From Alteromonas sp. IB21 (GTDB lineage: Bacteria > Pseudomonadota > Gammaproteobacteria > Enterobacterales > Alteromonadaceae), in assembly GCF_016405965.1 (NCBI RefSeq), contig NZ_JAEFCD010000003.1:62001-126000 (forward strand): 64,000 nucleotides of DNA, written 5' to 3'. Of the stretch, positions 18,559 through 29,127 are shown in pieces. Below the pieces are notes generated by a model. That model was given only the letters and a program-made list of their open reading frames with translations, did no database searches and was not told where the DNA came from. Within the stretch, counting starts at the first letter, position 1. Each line of letters begins with the position of its first letter. Both the position numbers and the translations under genes were made by a program.

Positions 18559-20685
18559 ATGTCTTTTATTAGAAATCATAGGTACCTGTCTACAAGCACA
18601 CGGCAGGCGATGTGGGCTGTACTACTTAGCCTAGGCACGTTAACCCAGCCCGCTACCGTATTGGCAGACACAGAAGCAGAATCTGCTGCTATCGACAGTA
18701 ACCACCATTTTCAATCTGAAGATATTTTCAATTTGGAATACGTGAGCGAAGTTCAGGTATCGCCAAACGGTAAAAATATCGCCTATGTACGTCGCTCGAA
18801 TGACATCATGTCAGACAGTAGCCGCGCCAACGTCTGGCTAGCGTCTGTGGATGGCAAATCTCATCGCCCGTTACTGTCATCTAAAAAAAATTACTATTCT
18901 ATTCGCTGGTCATCAGACGGTAGTCGTTTGGCTTACCTTTCTAATGAAGAAGGTAAACCTCAGCTTTATGTACGGTGGATGGATACAGGACAAACAGCAC
19001 TCGTCACAAATGTGACCTCAAGCCCAAGCAACATTACATGGTCGCCAGATGGTAAGCACATTGCTTTCACCATGAGCGTAGATGCCAAAGAAAAGCCGCT
19101 AGACGTTAAGATGCCTAAAAAGCCTGAGGGAGCAAAGTGGTCGCCTAGCTTTCAATATATTACCAAGGCTCGCTATCAAGCCGATGGGCGTGGCATCCTT
19201 GAACCCGCCTATACACATGTTTTTATCGTACCCTCTGAAGCAGGTACGGCACGACAGCTCACGTCAGGTAACTATCATCACAACGGAGGTTTAAGCTTTT
19301 CTCCAGACGGCGATAAAATCTATTTCTCTGCCAACCGCAGTGATAATTGGGAATATGAGCCTGTAGAGGGTGATATCTTCTCTGTTGATATGATGGGAAA
19401 TATCGCGCAGCTGACTAGCGAAAAAGGCCTTGAGTCATCGCCGGTGGTATCGCCTGACGGAAAGCATATTGCCTATGCGTACCGCGATGACGAAAAAGTG
19501 ATGTACAAAAATAGCTATTTGTATGTGATGAAGAGCGACGGTACTGACGCTCAAAACTTAACAAAAGACATAGATAACTCGGTATCTAACTTTCATTGGA
19601 AAAATAATAAGCATATCTATTTTCAGCAATCGGTACGCGGCCTAGCGCAAGTTGATGTGGTCGCTTTGTCGGGCAAAGTGAAAACAGTGGCTAGCGGTTT
19701 AGGTGGCACTACACTCGGTCGTCCTTATGTGTTTGGTACCTATCATGCGGTGGGTGATGTAGTGGCATACACCAAAGGACGAACCGATCGTCCTGCGGAT
19801 CTATTTGTTACGACTAAAAACGAGCGCCAGCTTACCGCACTAAATGAAGACGTTTTAGACCACAAGCAGTTGGGTGAAGTTAAAGAAATTGTCTATCAGT
19901 CTTCTATTGATGGAGAAGAAATTCAAGGTTGGTACATTCTGCCGCCAAACTATGAAAGCACGAAAACCTACCCGCTCATTTTGGAAATTCACGGTGGGCC
20001 AAATTTAGCTTACGGACCAGTATTTACCGCTGAGCTTCAGCGCATGGCGGCAGAAGGCTACGTGGTTTTTTACGACAATCATCGAGGAAGTACGGGTTAC
20101 GGCGAACGCTTTGCATTATTACTTCAAGGGAAGTATAGCTCGGAATATGACTTTTCTGATCATATGTCTGGTGTAGACGCGTTAATAGAAAAGGGAATAG
20201 CTGACCCAGAGCGCTTGTTTATCACAGGTGGTTCAGCAGGTGGTATTGCGTCAGCTTATGCAATCGGCCTCACCGACCGATTTAAAGCCGCTGTGGTTGC
20301 TAAACCGGTTATTAACTGGTTGTCGAAGGTATTGACCGCTGATTCAGGCCTGTATCAAATACCTTTTCAGTTTCCTGGCAAGCCTTGGGATAACGTAGAG
20401 CATTACTGGAAGCGCTCGCCTTTGTCGCTAGTAGGAAATGTAACGACACCAACTATGTTGATTACCGGTGTGGAGGATAAGCGTACGCCCATGTCTGAGA
20501 CTGAGCAGTTTTATCAAGCGTTGAAGCTTCAAAAGGTCGATACCGTACTGGTAAGAGTACCTGAGTCACCCCACGGTATCGCATCAAAACCTTCAAGAAT
20601 GATTGGTAAGGTTGAAAACATTCTGGCGTGGTTTAAAAAGTACGACAGCGCGCAGTCACAGAACACGCACGTCGAAGCCAAGTAA
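18559..20685 (+). CDS. exported S9 family prolyl oligopeptidase-type peptidase
   Basis: A 708-residue serine peptidase with an N-terminal export signal (hydrophobic part about 20-36, ending near VLADTEAES). Residues about 50-420 are a beta-propeller with repeated SPDGK/SSDGS motifs. The C-terminal alpha/beta-hydrolase domain carries the triad Ser559 in GGSAGG, Asp640 in VEDKRTP and His672 in PHGI, plus the oxyanion region LEIHGGPN. Such enzymes cut short peptides in the periplasm or outside. AAGGTGAG precedes the ATG. The gene stands alone between two terminators. Confidence 0.93.
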   Translation: MSFIRNHRYLSTSTRQAMWAVLLSLGTLTQPATVLADTEAESAAIDSNHHFQSEDIFNLEYVSEVQVSPNGKNIAYVRRSNDIMSDSSRANVWLASVDGKSHRPLLSSKKNYYSIRWSSDGSRLAYLSNEEGKPQLYVRWMDTGQTALVTNVTSSPSNITWSPDGKHIAFTMSVDAKEKPLDVKMPKKPEGAKWSPSFQYITKARYQADGRGILEPAYTHVFIVPSEAGTARQLTSGNYHHNGGLSFSPDGDKIYFSANRSDNWEYEPVEGDIFSVDMMGNIAQLTSEKGLESSPVVSPDGKHIAYAYRDDEKVMYKNSYLYVMKSDGTDAQNLTKDIDNSVSNFHWKNNKHIYFQQSVRGLAQVDVVALSGKVKTVASGLGGTTLGRPYVFGTYHAVGDVVAYTKGRTDRPADLFVTTKNERQLTALNEDVLDHKQLGEVKEIVYQSSIDGEEIQGWYILPPNYESTKTYPLILEIHGGPNLAYGPVFTAELQRMAAEGYVVFYDNHRGSTGYGERFALLLQGKYSSEYDFSDHMSGVDALIEKGIADPERLFITGGSAGGIASAYAIGLTDRFKAAVVAKPVINWLSKVLTADSGLYQIPFQFPGKPWDNVEHYWKRSPLSLVGNVTTPTMLITGVEDKRTPMSETEQFYQALKLQKVDTVLVRVPESPHGIASKPSRMIGKVENILAWFKKYDSAQSQNTHVEAK

Positions 20686-20724
20686 TTACTCTAATGAGGC
20701 ATTAGATAAGGCAGGATAACAGTA

Positions 20725-20768
20725 AATGGGGCTAATGCGCCGATGGATTGGCTAAGGCCCCATTTTTT
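20725..20768 (+). terminator. terminator after the S9 peptidase gene
   Basis: AATGGGGC and GCCCCATT pair across a 24-nt loop and are followed by TTTTTT. It lies about 40 bases after the peptidase stop, in the convergent gap before ppx. Confidence 0.82.
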
Positions 20769-20834
20769 AGTATTCGAACCTATCAAGCGTTCACTTTTAA
20801 CATCTAAAACGCTATTGTGATTGTCGGTGTTTTT

Positions 20835-22397
20835 CTATTCCGCAGTGGGGTGCAATTGCTCGATATCAGGAACAATAGTCAGTTTTAAATCAAGGGCTTT
20901 CCAGTAATGGCTTTCTCGCAGTAGATCAGCAGAGATAATAGGTTTTTCATCTAACCAACCATCAGGGAAGGTAATGGTAAGTTCGCTCTTTTCCACATTC
21001 ACTAAAAGTTCTGGAACAAAGCCTTCCTGGCGTTTGATGTTCAGCAACACACCTAAGCGCAGCAAAGCGATTAAGCGTTTTACCGATTGCTCATCGAACA
21101 AGTTGAACGAAGGTAGTTCATTGATGCGAATTTTCTTTCTGTGAAATCTGACCAATGTGGCTAGTAATAACTGTTGTTCTTGCGTAAACCCTGGCATATC
21201 CGTATTGCCAAGTATATAGGCGCTGTGTTTTTGAATGCCGCGAGAGTTAATTTGCATGCCGACTTCATGAAGAAGCGCAGCCCACCCAAGCATGCTTTTA
21301 AAATCACGGCCTTTAAGCTTCCACGCTTTTTCAACCTCGCGAAATAGCGTTAGCGTTGTATTTAAAACCATGGTGGCTTGTGAGGTATCTACATCATAGC
21401 GAGTGGCTAAGCTACTGGCGGTTCTGCCGCGAATATCTGCGTGGTGCAACTCATCTTCCATCTGATAGAGTACGCCTTCACGCAAGGCTGCTGGAGAATA
21501 AACCAAGCCTTCAATTTCCAGCGCTTTAAATACGGCGATTAGAATAGCGAGGCCACCAGCAATAACTACGCGGCGATCTTCACTTAAATCAGGGTAACTG
21601 AGTTTGTCTACATGTCCTGCGCTAATGAACTGCTTCATTAAATTGCGCAAGCTTTTGAGCGTTACCGGGATATCATGGCCATTTGGTCTGTCTTGCTGAC
21701 AAAGGGTGAATAGCGAACGAATGGTACCTGACGTACCGATACACTGAACCCAACCCAGTCTGCGATATTTGTTGTCGATTAATTCAAGTTCTTGTTGTGC
21801 CGCGGTAATGGCGCGATCAAACGCTTTGGCTTTTAGTTCACCATCTGAGAAGAAGCGTTTGGTATAGCTAACGCAGCCCATTTGAAGGCTACGACAAAGT
21901 AAGGGGGTGAAGCCTTCGCCAATTACAAACTCGGTAGAACCACCACCGATGTCTATTACCAACTGCTGACCGTCCGCGTGATTGGTATGCGCCACACCTG
22001 AGTAAATAAGGCGCGCTTCTTCTACCCCGGAGATGACCTCAATAGGGTAGGGAAGAATGTCTTTTGCTGCATTAATAAAATCGCGAGCGTTTCGCGCCCT
22101 GCGCAGCGTGTGGGTCGCCACAATCCGCACTGAGTCTGGTTCAAAACCCTTAAGGCTCTCAGCGACTACTTTCAGCATGGCGAGCCCGCGCTCCATTGCC
22201 TCATTAGACAGAATGTCGTCTTCATTAAGACCTTCGGCCAAACGAACCTTTTGTTTAACTCTATGCAAAATCTGCACAGACCCAGCAACAATGCGAGCGA
22301 CGACTAAGTGGAAACTGTTAGAGCCAATATCTAACGCCGCAACTTTATTTACCTCACGGGTTTCCACATCATTAAAAACGGATTCATGCTGGGTCAT
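20835..22397 (-). CDS. ppx: exopolyphosphatase / pppGpp phosphatase
   Basis: Ppx removes terminal phosphate from polyphosphate; family members also act on pppGpp. The 520 residues begin with the actin-like phosphate loop AALDIGSNSFHLVVAR (about 20-35), then the catalytic-Glu region VISGVEEARLIYSG, the second phosphate loop VIDIGGGSTEFVIG, and a C-terminal HD-like helical domain from about 320 (LGWAALLHEVGMQINSRG). Its start lies 16 bases after the ppk stop, so it is the second gene of a ppk-ppx operon probably under the PhoB box upstream of ppk. The ribosome binding site is poor (AGGAT about 15 bases away), which suggests dependence on ppk translation. Confidence 0.96.
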   Translation of the reverse strand: MTQHESVFNDVETREVNKVAALDIGSNSFHLVVARIVAGSVQILHRVKQKVRLAEGLNEDDILSNEAMERGLAMLKVVAESLKGFEPDSVRIVATHTLRRARNARDFINAAKDILPYPIEVISGVEEARLIYSGVAHTNHADGQQLVIDIGGGSTEFVIGEGFTPLLCRSLQMGCVSYTKRFFSDGELKAKAFDRAITAAQQELELIDNKYRRLGWVQCIGTSGTIRSLFTLCQQDRPNGHDIPVTLKSLRNLMKQFISAGHVDKLSYPDLSEDRRVVIAGGLAILIAVFKALEIEGLVYSPAALREGVLYQMEDELHHADIRGRTASSLATRYDVDTSQATMVLNTTLTLFREVEKAWKLKGRDFKSMLGWAALLHEVGMQINSRGIQKHSAYILGNTDMPGFTQEQQLLLATLVRFHRKKIRINELPSFNLFDEQSVKRLIALLRLGVLLNIKRQEGFVPELLVNVEKSELTITFPDGWLDEKPIISADLLRESHYWKALDLKLTIVPDIEQLHPTAE

Positions 22398-22413
22398 GTA
22401 TTAATTTTTTATC

Positions 22414-24486
22414 CTACAAAGTGTCTTCAAGCTTCTTCAGGTAGTCATAAATCTCTATCTGAGAGCGAAGTTTTTTACGGTTACCCCTGCGAACGTACTT
22501 GTTGCTCTGATCCTTGTCAATCACTCGTGCTTTAAGGGTGTCTTTAAATTGAAGCTCCATTATATCAACAATACGCTGTTGAAGGCCTTTATCGTAAACG
22601 GGGCAACCTACTTCGATGCGGTTATCCATATTCCGAGTCATCCAGTCGGCCGATGAAATGTATACTTTTCTTTCGCCGCCGCCCTCAAAAATCATTACGC
22701 GAGGGTGTTCAAGGAACCTATCAACAATAGAGATAATTTCGATGTTTTCACTTATTCCTTTTATCCCAGGATTTAGTGAGCACATACCGCGAACAATACC
22801 GCGAATCTTCACGCCAGCCTGGCTTGCGCGATACAAATCATCGATAAGTTCTTTATCAACAAGATTGTTAATCTTGAACGTGATTTGAGCTTTCTGCCCT
22901 TGGTTTAAATGCTGAATTTCTTGACGAATCAAAGACTGAATTTTAGTTCTTGCGTTTAATGGCGATATTTGAAGATGCTGGAATTTATAGCGTCTGTAAG
23001 GGTATTGAATAAGGTCAAATACCGCGACGCCTTCATCTGCCAATTCTTGATTACGGGTAAACAAGCTGTAATCGGTATAAATTTTAGCGGTTTTCTCGTT
23101 AAAGTTACCTGTACCAAAATGCGCATAATTCACCAAGCTTCCCCGTTCTTCACGGGTCACAATGCAAAGTTTAGAGTGAATTTTAAGGGTAGGTACACCA
23201 AGCACTACGCGTATACCCGCGTCTGTCATACGTTTAGACCACTCAATGTTGGCCTCTTCATCAAAGCGCGCGCGCAGTTCTACTACAACCGTTACTTTCT
23301 TACCGTTGTCCACCGCGTCAATCAACGAGTTTACAATGCGTGAATTACTGGCGACACGATATATATTGATGCGTATGGTTTTGACATTCGGGTCGAAGGC
23401 TGCCTGACGCAAAAACTCAGTGAAGTGCAAAAAGCGGTGATAGGGGTAATAGAGCAAAATATCCCGGGCCGTAATTGCATCGAATACTGTGTTGTATTTT
23501 GAAAAAGCTTTACTGTCGATAGCGGGCAGCGGTGCATGCTCTAAGTACTCTCGGCCCACGTTTGGAAAGCCAATAAAGTCTTTAAAGTTGCGGTAGTGCC
23601 CAGCAGCATGCATAGTATCAAGTTTAGTGATTTTTAAGCGTTTGCGCAGATCAGACTGCATATCCTCTGGCATGTCAGTGTCGTAAATCACCCGCACAGG
23701 TTCAGCAATTAAACGCTGCTTCATACTTTCAGACATCTTCTCAACAAAGCTTTCGTCAATCTCTTCGTTAATCGAGTATTCGGCGTCACGTGTCATTTTG
23801 AACGAGAAGGCTTCGATTTCATCAAACTTAACAAAACCGCGAAATATATCTTCAATACAGAGCTGAATCATGTCATCAAGCATGATGATGCTCTTCTTCT
23901 TTTTGCTCTTTTGTGGCGGTATTAACATGAAACGCGACATTTCAGTTGTCGGTACCTGGATCACAGCAAATCTTGGGGTGCGGTCCTTTCTTCTCAGCGC
24001 AACATAAAGATATACCGATGTGCCGTTCAGACGGCTGAGTAAGTCGGTTTTCTTGTCAATTAAAATAGGGGCAATGTGGCGAAGTGCCTTGTTTACGAAG
24101 AAATTGCGAACCCACTGTTTTTGATAGTCATCCAGGTCATCTTTTCTAAGAATATGGATGTTGTAACGAGCGAGCGCTTTCACCACGTCTTTATGAATTT
24201 GATCAAATTTTTCAGAAAGATGTACTACTTTTTTTTGTATTTGTGCCATCAAGCCGATTAATCGCTCGGCCTCTTCTTCATTGTCATCATTTTGCGCAAT
24301 GGTTATCTGGCGCTTCACGTCGGCTGCGCGAACGCGATAGAATTCATCAAGGTTGTTAGAATAAATGCCAAGAAAGCGAATTCGCTCTATAGCAGGGTTA
24401 TTTTTATCAGCGGCTTCCTGTAGCACACGTTCATTAAATGCAAGCCAGCTTAATTCTTTGGGATAATATAAAACGTCGTTATCCAT
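22414..24486 (-). CDS. ppk1: polyphosphate kinase 1
   Basis: Ppk1 builds polyphosphate from the gamma phosphate of ATP at the inner membrane. The 690 residues match the family (E. coli 688). It starts with KELSWLAFNERVLQEA (N domain), has the SNNLDEFYRVR motif, and two phospholipase D-like C domains; His437 in LKIHSKLCIV corresponds to the autophosphorylated histidine (E. coli His435). HFGTGNFNEKTAKIYTDYSLFT is also present. It heads the operon with ppx. Confidence 0.98.
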   Translation of the reverse strand: MDNDVLYYPKELSWLAFNERVLQEAADKNNPAIERIRFLGIYSNNLDEFYRVRAADVKRQITIAQNDDNEEEAERLIGLMAQIQKKVVHLSEKFDQIHKDVVKALARYNIHILRKDDLDDYQKQWVRNFFVNKALRHIAPILIDKKTDLLSRLNGTSVYLYVALRRKDRTPRFAVIQVPTTEMSRFMLIPPQKSKKKKSIIMLDDMIQLCIEDIFRGFVKFDEIEAFSFKMTRDAEYSINEEIDESFVEKMSESMKQRLIAEPVRVIYDTDMPEDMQSDLRKRLKITKLDTMHAAGHYRNFKDFIGFPNVGREYLEHAPLPAIDSKAFSKYNTVFDAITARDILLYYPYHRFLHFTEFLRQAAFDPNVKTIRINIYRVASNSRIVNSLIDAVDNGKKVTVVVELRARFDEEANIEWSKRMTDAGIRVVLGVPTLKIHSKLCIVTREERGSLVNYAHFGTGNFNEKTAKIYTDYSLFTRNQELADEGVAVFDLIQYPYRRYKFQHLQISPLNARTKIQSLIRQEIQHLNQGQKAQITFKINNLVDKELIDDLYRASQAGVKIRGIVRGMCSLNPGIKGISENIEIISIVDRFLEHPRVMIFEGGGERKVYISSADWMTRNMDNRIEVGCPVYDKGLQQRIVDIMELQFKDTLKARVIDKDQSNKYVRRGNRKKLRSQIEIYDYLKKLEDTL

Positions 24487-24535
24487 AATGTCTCAATTCA
24501 CGTTCATAAAAATGGTCAAAGACTGCCATCAGTCG

Positions 24536-24553
24536 GTGACATTACTGTGACAA
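24536..24553 (-). promoter_or_regulatory. PhoB box upstream of ppk
   Basis: Read on the minus strand, TTGTCAC-AGTA-ATGTCAC gives two direct 7-bp repeats separated by 4 bp, the geometry of the PhoB site CTGTCAT-AWAW-CTGTCAT, with TGTCA intact in both. It ends 50 bases before the ppk start, a normal place for activation under phosphate limitation. Confidence 0.75.
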
Positions 24554-24666
24554 AACGCCCCTTGTGCGAGAAACACAGGTTCGCTGCGGTGATTCCGTTA
24601 CCTTTCTAATGCGCAATACTTTGGATTGTTAATTATTGAAAAGCGAATAACAATTTTCTGGTCGCA

Positions 24667-25173
24667 TTAACGTTTTGCTGTAATGTCTACAACTAAGTCG
24701 TTAGCGAGTGATTCTAATGCATCTTGCAACGCACCATCGTCGAAGTCTTCGGGCACTGCAATTTCTGCTTTAGCTTTAAATATGAGACTTCCCCAATTAG
24801 GGGCACTTTCGCAATGAGATGCAAAGGTTAGAATATTTAAGTTGAATTGATTGAGTACTGTAGTGAGTTCCTGAACGATACCTGTTTTATCGTTACCCAT
24901 TACATCAACGGTGAGTTTTGTGTTGTTATTATTTTGTTCACTTGCCACTGCCACCGATTGTACTGATAAATCCGTTATAGCATCTAACGCATCAATTAAG
25001 TGCTGCTTGTGGTCGTCTGTTACATGCACTTCTACAAAGCCAGTAAACATACCTGCCATATGCGCAAAACTTGAGCCCTGCCAGTTGCCTTCATGTTTAT
25101 AGATACACTTAGCTAGTGTATCTACTAGGCCAGGCTTATCTTTACCCATAATACTTATAACCAATGACTGCAT
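24667..25173 (-). CDS. ACT-domain protein, GcvR-like
   Basis: The start at 25173 is chosen because AAGGAG precedes that ATG and the first ACT domain begins at once; the frame is open 36 codons further but that part has no homologous feel. The 168 residues hold two ACT domains: SLVISIMGKDKPGLVDTLAKC (from residue 3) and LTVDVMGNDKTGIVQELTTVL (from about 92). This matches the GcvR family, which lacks a DNA-binding domain and in E. coli represses the glycine cleavage operon by binding GcvA. No gcv gene is nearby, so a regulatory role is inferred from the family only. Confidence 0.82.
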   Translation of the reverse strand: MQSLVISIMGKDKPGLVDTLAKCIYKHEGNWQGSSFAHMAGMFTGFVEVHVTDDHKQHLIDALDAITDLSVQSVAVASEQNNNNTKLTVDVMGNDKTGIVQELTTVLNQFNLNILTFASHCESAPNWGSLIFKAKAEIAVPEDFDDGALQDALESLANDLVVDITAKR

Positions 25174-25383
25174 TTTATGCTCCTTATGGGGCTGGTAGAG
25201 AAAAACTTTTGATCGTCTTTCCGTAGGGTAATACCATAGGCGCCGAGTCAGTTGCGCGAAGGTAATGCTATAAACTTTCACTTGCTATTAGCATAACAAA
25301 ACTTACACTGCTCACCAGTGCAATTTAGGGTTATTCTTCTGAAAAATGAAGAATTTCGAAAATAAGAACTACTAAACAACCGC

Positions 25384-27558
25384 ATGACTTTCGATAGCAA
25401 CAGCATCAACAAAAAACGCCAGCGTAGTGATAGGCGTGCACGCTATATAGTAACGGGCTTCGGCGGTCTTGTTTTACTGACTCTTGTTATTCTTGTGACT
25501 CACCTGATTATTCAAGCTCTACCTTTAGCATATCGTCCCAGCCTAAATCTTATTGCCTCATATCAAATACCCGAAAACGAACGCATTGTTATTGCTGGCG
25601 ACTTCATTAATGGTCAGCCTCTGCTAGTGCAAAAACAAAACTGTCGATTAGGATTAAAGCAACTAGATAACGCTAATTTAGTTAGCATGCATGACTACAT
25701 TCGTCCATGTGGACATGTGTTGTCTACGCAAAATACGATGGGTGAAAACTACATTGTAGATATCTCTTTAAGTGCACAAGTGAGGGTGTTGCCCGTTCGG
25801 TCGTTTATTTTGAGTGCTAATGAAGGCGCTGATACAAAGGTACATTCTGCCTTGGCAGGGCAAGCCCATGTAATGAGCTTTGCCCTGCCTAAAGAGGAAT
25901 GGAATGCGCGTGATGAGTGGAACTTTGCGCTGTCTTCTAAATGGGCAGTGGTATCGATTTCACGTGGAAATAGCCTATTTATACGATGGATTAATCGACA
26001 GCAGCCAACCACGTTCATCGATAAACGTTTTAACAATATTGAGCGTTCTGTCTTGTTGCCTGGCAGTGAAAGCGTGCTGCTTCAGTTTGACGATGGGATA
26101 TTCCTCAACAGATTACGTGATAATGACGCCACAATGCTGCCCATAGCTGGTGACATTGGCTTAGCGCTTGATGAGCCAACTGTCTTCCCTCTTGCCAAAG
26201 GTCGCACTTTCTTTTTAGTGAACAGTAACGCTAGAACCCTTACTCGGTGGGTAATAAGCAAAAGTGAAAAGGGGCTGACCTTCGAACCGACCTACCAAAT
26301 TCCTTTAGTGGATGAAAGAGTGTTAGACGTGGCGGAGCATGCCAGTATTAACCTAGTGGCAGTATTGACGAGCAAAGGAAGGTTACTGCTCGTCAACCGT
26401 GTTTCGGGTGATGTGGTGTCGGTGCAAAAATTTAATCGTTCTGTCGCCAATATAATTTGGTACGGCGATAAGTTGTACGGGTTTTCTGACAATATAGTTT
26501 CGGTATGGGAAGGAAAGCATTTAAGTGGAATAACAACGTGGGCGTCGCTTTTTGAGCCTCAGCACTATGAAGGATATGAGACCGAGAATACGGTTTGGCA
26601 AACCACTAGCGCATCAGACTATCAAGAAGCAAAATTCAGTTTAACGCCGCTTCTTATAGGCAGTATTAAAGCCTCTCTTCTTGCATTACTTATTGCAATT
26701 CCCGTGGCGATAGGCGCAGCAATTTACACGGCATTTTTTGCCAAAAGTCGCCTGCGTAATATGGTCAAGCCTGCTATTGAACTGCTAGAAGCTATTCCCA
26801 GTGTGTTAATTGGCTTCATTGCCGCTATTTGGCTATCGCCAAAAGCTGAGCAATTTCTCTTTTCCTTTGCCTTCTTTCTTATTGTTATTCCTTTTGTGCT
26901 AATCGCGGTAGCGCTCGTACAGCGACCGGTGGCTGACTATCTTCCTAAACGATTCAGGCATGGTGCTGAACTTTTGTTTGCGTTGGGTGGCGTGTTTGTA
27001 TTGGGATTTATAAGCGTAGAGTTTGCGCCGTCTATCGTGTCGTCGTTAATTGGCGTCGATGGCTTCACATTAGCGTCTGAGTCAAACAGCCCCATTGGCA
27101 AAACAACCATTGTGGTGGCGCTAGCGTTGGGGGTGGCGATATCGCCCAGCATATATTCACTTGCTGAAGATGCTATAAATGGCGTTCCGACAGACCTGAA
27201 ACATGCTTCTTTTGCCCTAGGCGCTACCCGATTACAAACCCTTTTGCACGTTGTGTTACACGTTGCACTACCAGGTATTGTGGCGGCGATAATGTTGGGG
27301 TTCGGTCGCGCATTCGGCGAAACCATGATAGTGCTTATGGTCACCGGGAATACCCCCATATCAAGCTGGGGATTAATTGAAGGTTTGCGAGCGCTTACTG
27401 CTAATTTAGCTATCGAACTTCCAGAGGCTGAAGTAACCTCTGCCCATTATCAAATTTTGTTCTTTACGGCCTGTATACTATTCCTATTTACATTTATGGT
27501 GAATACAATTGCAGAGCTTTTACGACAGCGACTAAGGAGCAGACAGTATCATGTTTAG
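25384..27558 (+). CDS. pstC: phosphate ABC transporter permease PstC, long form
   Basis: This is one of the two membrane subunits of the high-affinity phosphate importer. Only the last 300 of its 724 residues are the classical permease (from about 418, SLTPLLIGSIKASLLALLIA, with five or six membrane segments and the EAA-type loop FALGATRLQTLLHVVLHVALPG). An N-terminal membrane anchor (about 23-47) and a large periplasmic part (about 50-410) of beta-rich, propeller-like sequence come first; E. coli PstC is only about 320 residues. The end overlaps pstA by 8 bases. No pstS gene is present in the window. Confidence 0.92.
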   Translation: MTFDSNSINKKRQRSDRRARYIVTGFGGLVLLTLVILVTHLIIQALPLAYRPSLNLIASYQIPENERIVIAGDFINGQPLLVQKQNCRLGLKQLDNANLVSMHDYIRPCGHVLSTQNTMGENYIVDISLSAQVRVLPVRSFILSANEGADTKVHSALAGQAHVMSFALPKEEWNARDEWNFALSSKWAVVSISRGNSLFIRWINRQQPTTFIDKRFNNIERSVLLPGSESVLLQFDDGIFLNRLRDNDATMLPIAGDIGLALDEPTVFPLAKGRTFFLVNSNARTLTRWVISKSEKGLTFEPTYQIPLVDERVLDVAEHASINLVAVLTSKGRLLLVNRVSGDVVSVQKFNRSVANIIWYGDKLYGFSDNIVSVWEGKHLSGITTWASLFEPQHYEGYETENTVWQTTSASDYQEAKFSLTPLLIGSIKASLLALLIAIPVAIGAAIYTAFFAKSRLRNMVKPAIELLEAIPSVLIGFIAAIWLSPKAEQFLFSFAFFLIVIPFVLIAVALVQRPVADYLPKRFRHGAELLFALGGVFVLGFISVEFAPSIVSSLIGVDGFTLASESNSPIGKTTIVVALALGVAISPSIYSLAEDAINGVPTDLKHASFALGATRLQTLLHVVLHVALPGIVAAIMLGFGRAFGETMIVLMVTGNTPISSWGLIEGLRALTANLAIELPEAEVTSAHYQILFFTACILFLFTFMVNTIAELLRQRLRSRQYHV

Positions 27559-29110
27559 TCGCCAATCATTCGGTTTGAACGCGGTTCAACGCCAGTCTTT
27601 TGTTATTAGCTTAACCGCCTTTTTTACGAGTCTTTTGCTCATTGCACTAGTGAGCGTGCTCATTCTTATTGGAATGCGAGGAATGGCCTATTTTTGGCCT
27701 GAGCCGATTTATATGGTGGCGGGAAAACACCCTGATGGCACCGCTTTCACCGTATTCGCCAACGTTTTTGAGGAGCCTTCGGGCAAAGACGTTAGGCTAA
27801 AGTACTCTGATAGTCAGTATCCGTATGGCTCCCAGAAGCAACTTACCAAAGATCAGGTAGGTCGCGTGAACCTAGCACCAGAAAGCGCGGAGATAAAATT
27901 CCAAGATGGAAGAAGAGTACTCGCCACTCCCGAATATATTATCGTACCCTCAAAGCCCGCTCAGGGGCTTGAAAAAATAAACGCAGTAATGGATGAAGTC
28001 GCCCTGATTACTGCGCAAATTGAAGAGCTAAACACGCAAAAACTTGCGCCTATTCACGAAGCCCTTTCACAATTTGATAAACGGGATGTTGATGAGGATG
28101 CCCCTGCTAGAGAAAAGCTTGTTGCCTCGTTTACTGAATATCAGAAACGGGTAGAGGCGTTAGAATCGACGAGAGAGGAATATGAGTTATGGGTTACGTT
28201 TGCCGATAAGTCTGCTTTTGTCATTCCAATGTCAGATATTCAGAGCGTGGACTTTGTGAGTCGACTAAGCACGTTCGAAAAATGGAAGGTCGTGTTTTCA
28301 GAAATTGGTGTATTTCTCAGTGACTCTCCTAAACAAGCTAATACATCAGGCGGGGTATTCCCGGCACTATTTGGTACGGTACTGATGGTGTTTCTAATGA
28401 CGATTATAGTTACGCCTTTTGGCGTATTAGCTGCGATATACTTGAGTGAGTATGCACCCCATTCAGCTCTGACGACCACCATACGCGTGAGTGTAAGCAA
28501 TATGGCTGGTGTTCCCTCTATCGTTTACGGCGTATTTGGATTAGGCTTTTTCGTTTACACGCTAGGGGGCAGTATAGACGAACTGCTTTTCAGTGACGCA
28601 CTGCCATCCCCCACGATGGGGAGCCCTGGTATTTTCTGGGCTGCACTAACAATGGCTATTTTAACGCTGCCTGTTGTGATCGTGGCGACCGAAGAGGGTT
28701 TACGCAGGGTGCCGGAAGGTTTGAAAACAGGAAGCTATGCTTTGGGCGCAACGAAATTTGAGACCATTGTTCGCACAGTTTTACCTATAGCATCGCCTGG
28801 TATTATGACTGGCGTAATACTCGCCATTGCGAGAGCTGCCGGAGAAGTTGCTCCTCTAATGTTAGTTGGTGCCGTTAAATTTGCCCCTGCTTTACCGATA
28901 GATGGTGAATTTCCCTATTTACACCTAGACAGACAGTTTATGCATCTTGGCGTTCTTATATATGATGGCGCCTTCCACAGCCAGACTGATGGAAAAAGCG
29001 CAAGTATGATGTTTGCAGCCTGTTTACTTTTACTTATTGTTGTATTCATCTTAAATATATTGGCTGTGTTACTAAGAGCACGTCTGCGCAAACGCTATAT
29101 CACAGGATAA
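27551..29110 (+). CDS. pstA: phosphate ABC transporter permease PstA, long form
   Basis: This is the partner permease of PstC. The 519 residues contain one N-terminal membrane helix (about 17-40), a periplasmic insertion (about 45-240) including a charged coiled-coil-like stretch near 135-215, then the permease domain (about 270-515) with the loop [22 protein letters not shown] and the PstA-type [17 protein letters not shown]. coli PstA is about 296 residues, so the insertion is the main difference. It overlaps pstC by 8 bases and precedes pstB by 17. Confidence 0.92.
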   Translation: MFSRQSFGLNAVQRQSFVISLTAFFTSLLLIALVSVLILIGMRGMAYFWPEPIYMVAGKHPDGTAFTVFANVFEEPSGKDVRLKYSDSQYPYGSQKQLTKDQVGRVNLAPESAEIKFQDGRRVLATPEYIIVPSKPAQGLEKINAVMDEVALITAQIEELNTQKLAPIHEALSQFDKRDVDEDAPAREKLVASFTEYQKRVEALESTREEYELWVTFADKSAFVIPMSDIQSVDFVSRLSTFEKWKVVFSEIGVFLSDSPKQANTSGGVFPALFGTVLMVFLMTIIVTPFGVLAAIYLSEYAPHSALTTTIRVSVSNMAGVPSIVYGVFGLGFFVYTLGGSIDELLFSDALPSPTMGSPGIFWAALTMAILTLPVVIVATEEGLRRVPEGLKTGSYALGATKFETIVRTVLPIASPGIMTGVILAIARAAGEVAPLMLVGAVKFAPALPIDGEFPYLHLDRQFMHLGVLIYDGAFHSQTDGKSASMMFAACLLLLIVVFILNILAVLLRARLRKRYITG

Positions 29111-29127
29111 TTACAGGTTTTGATAAC

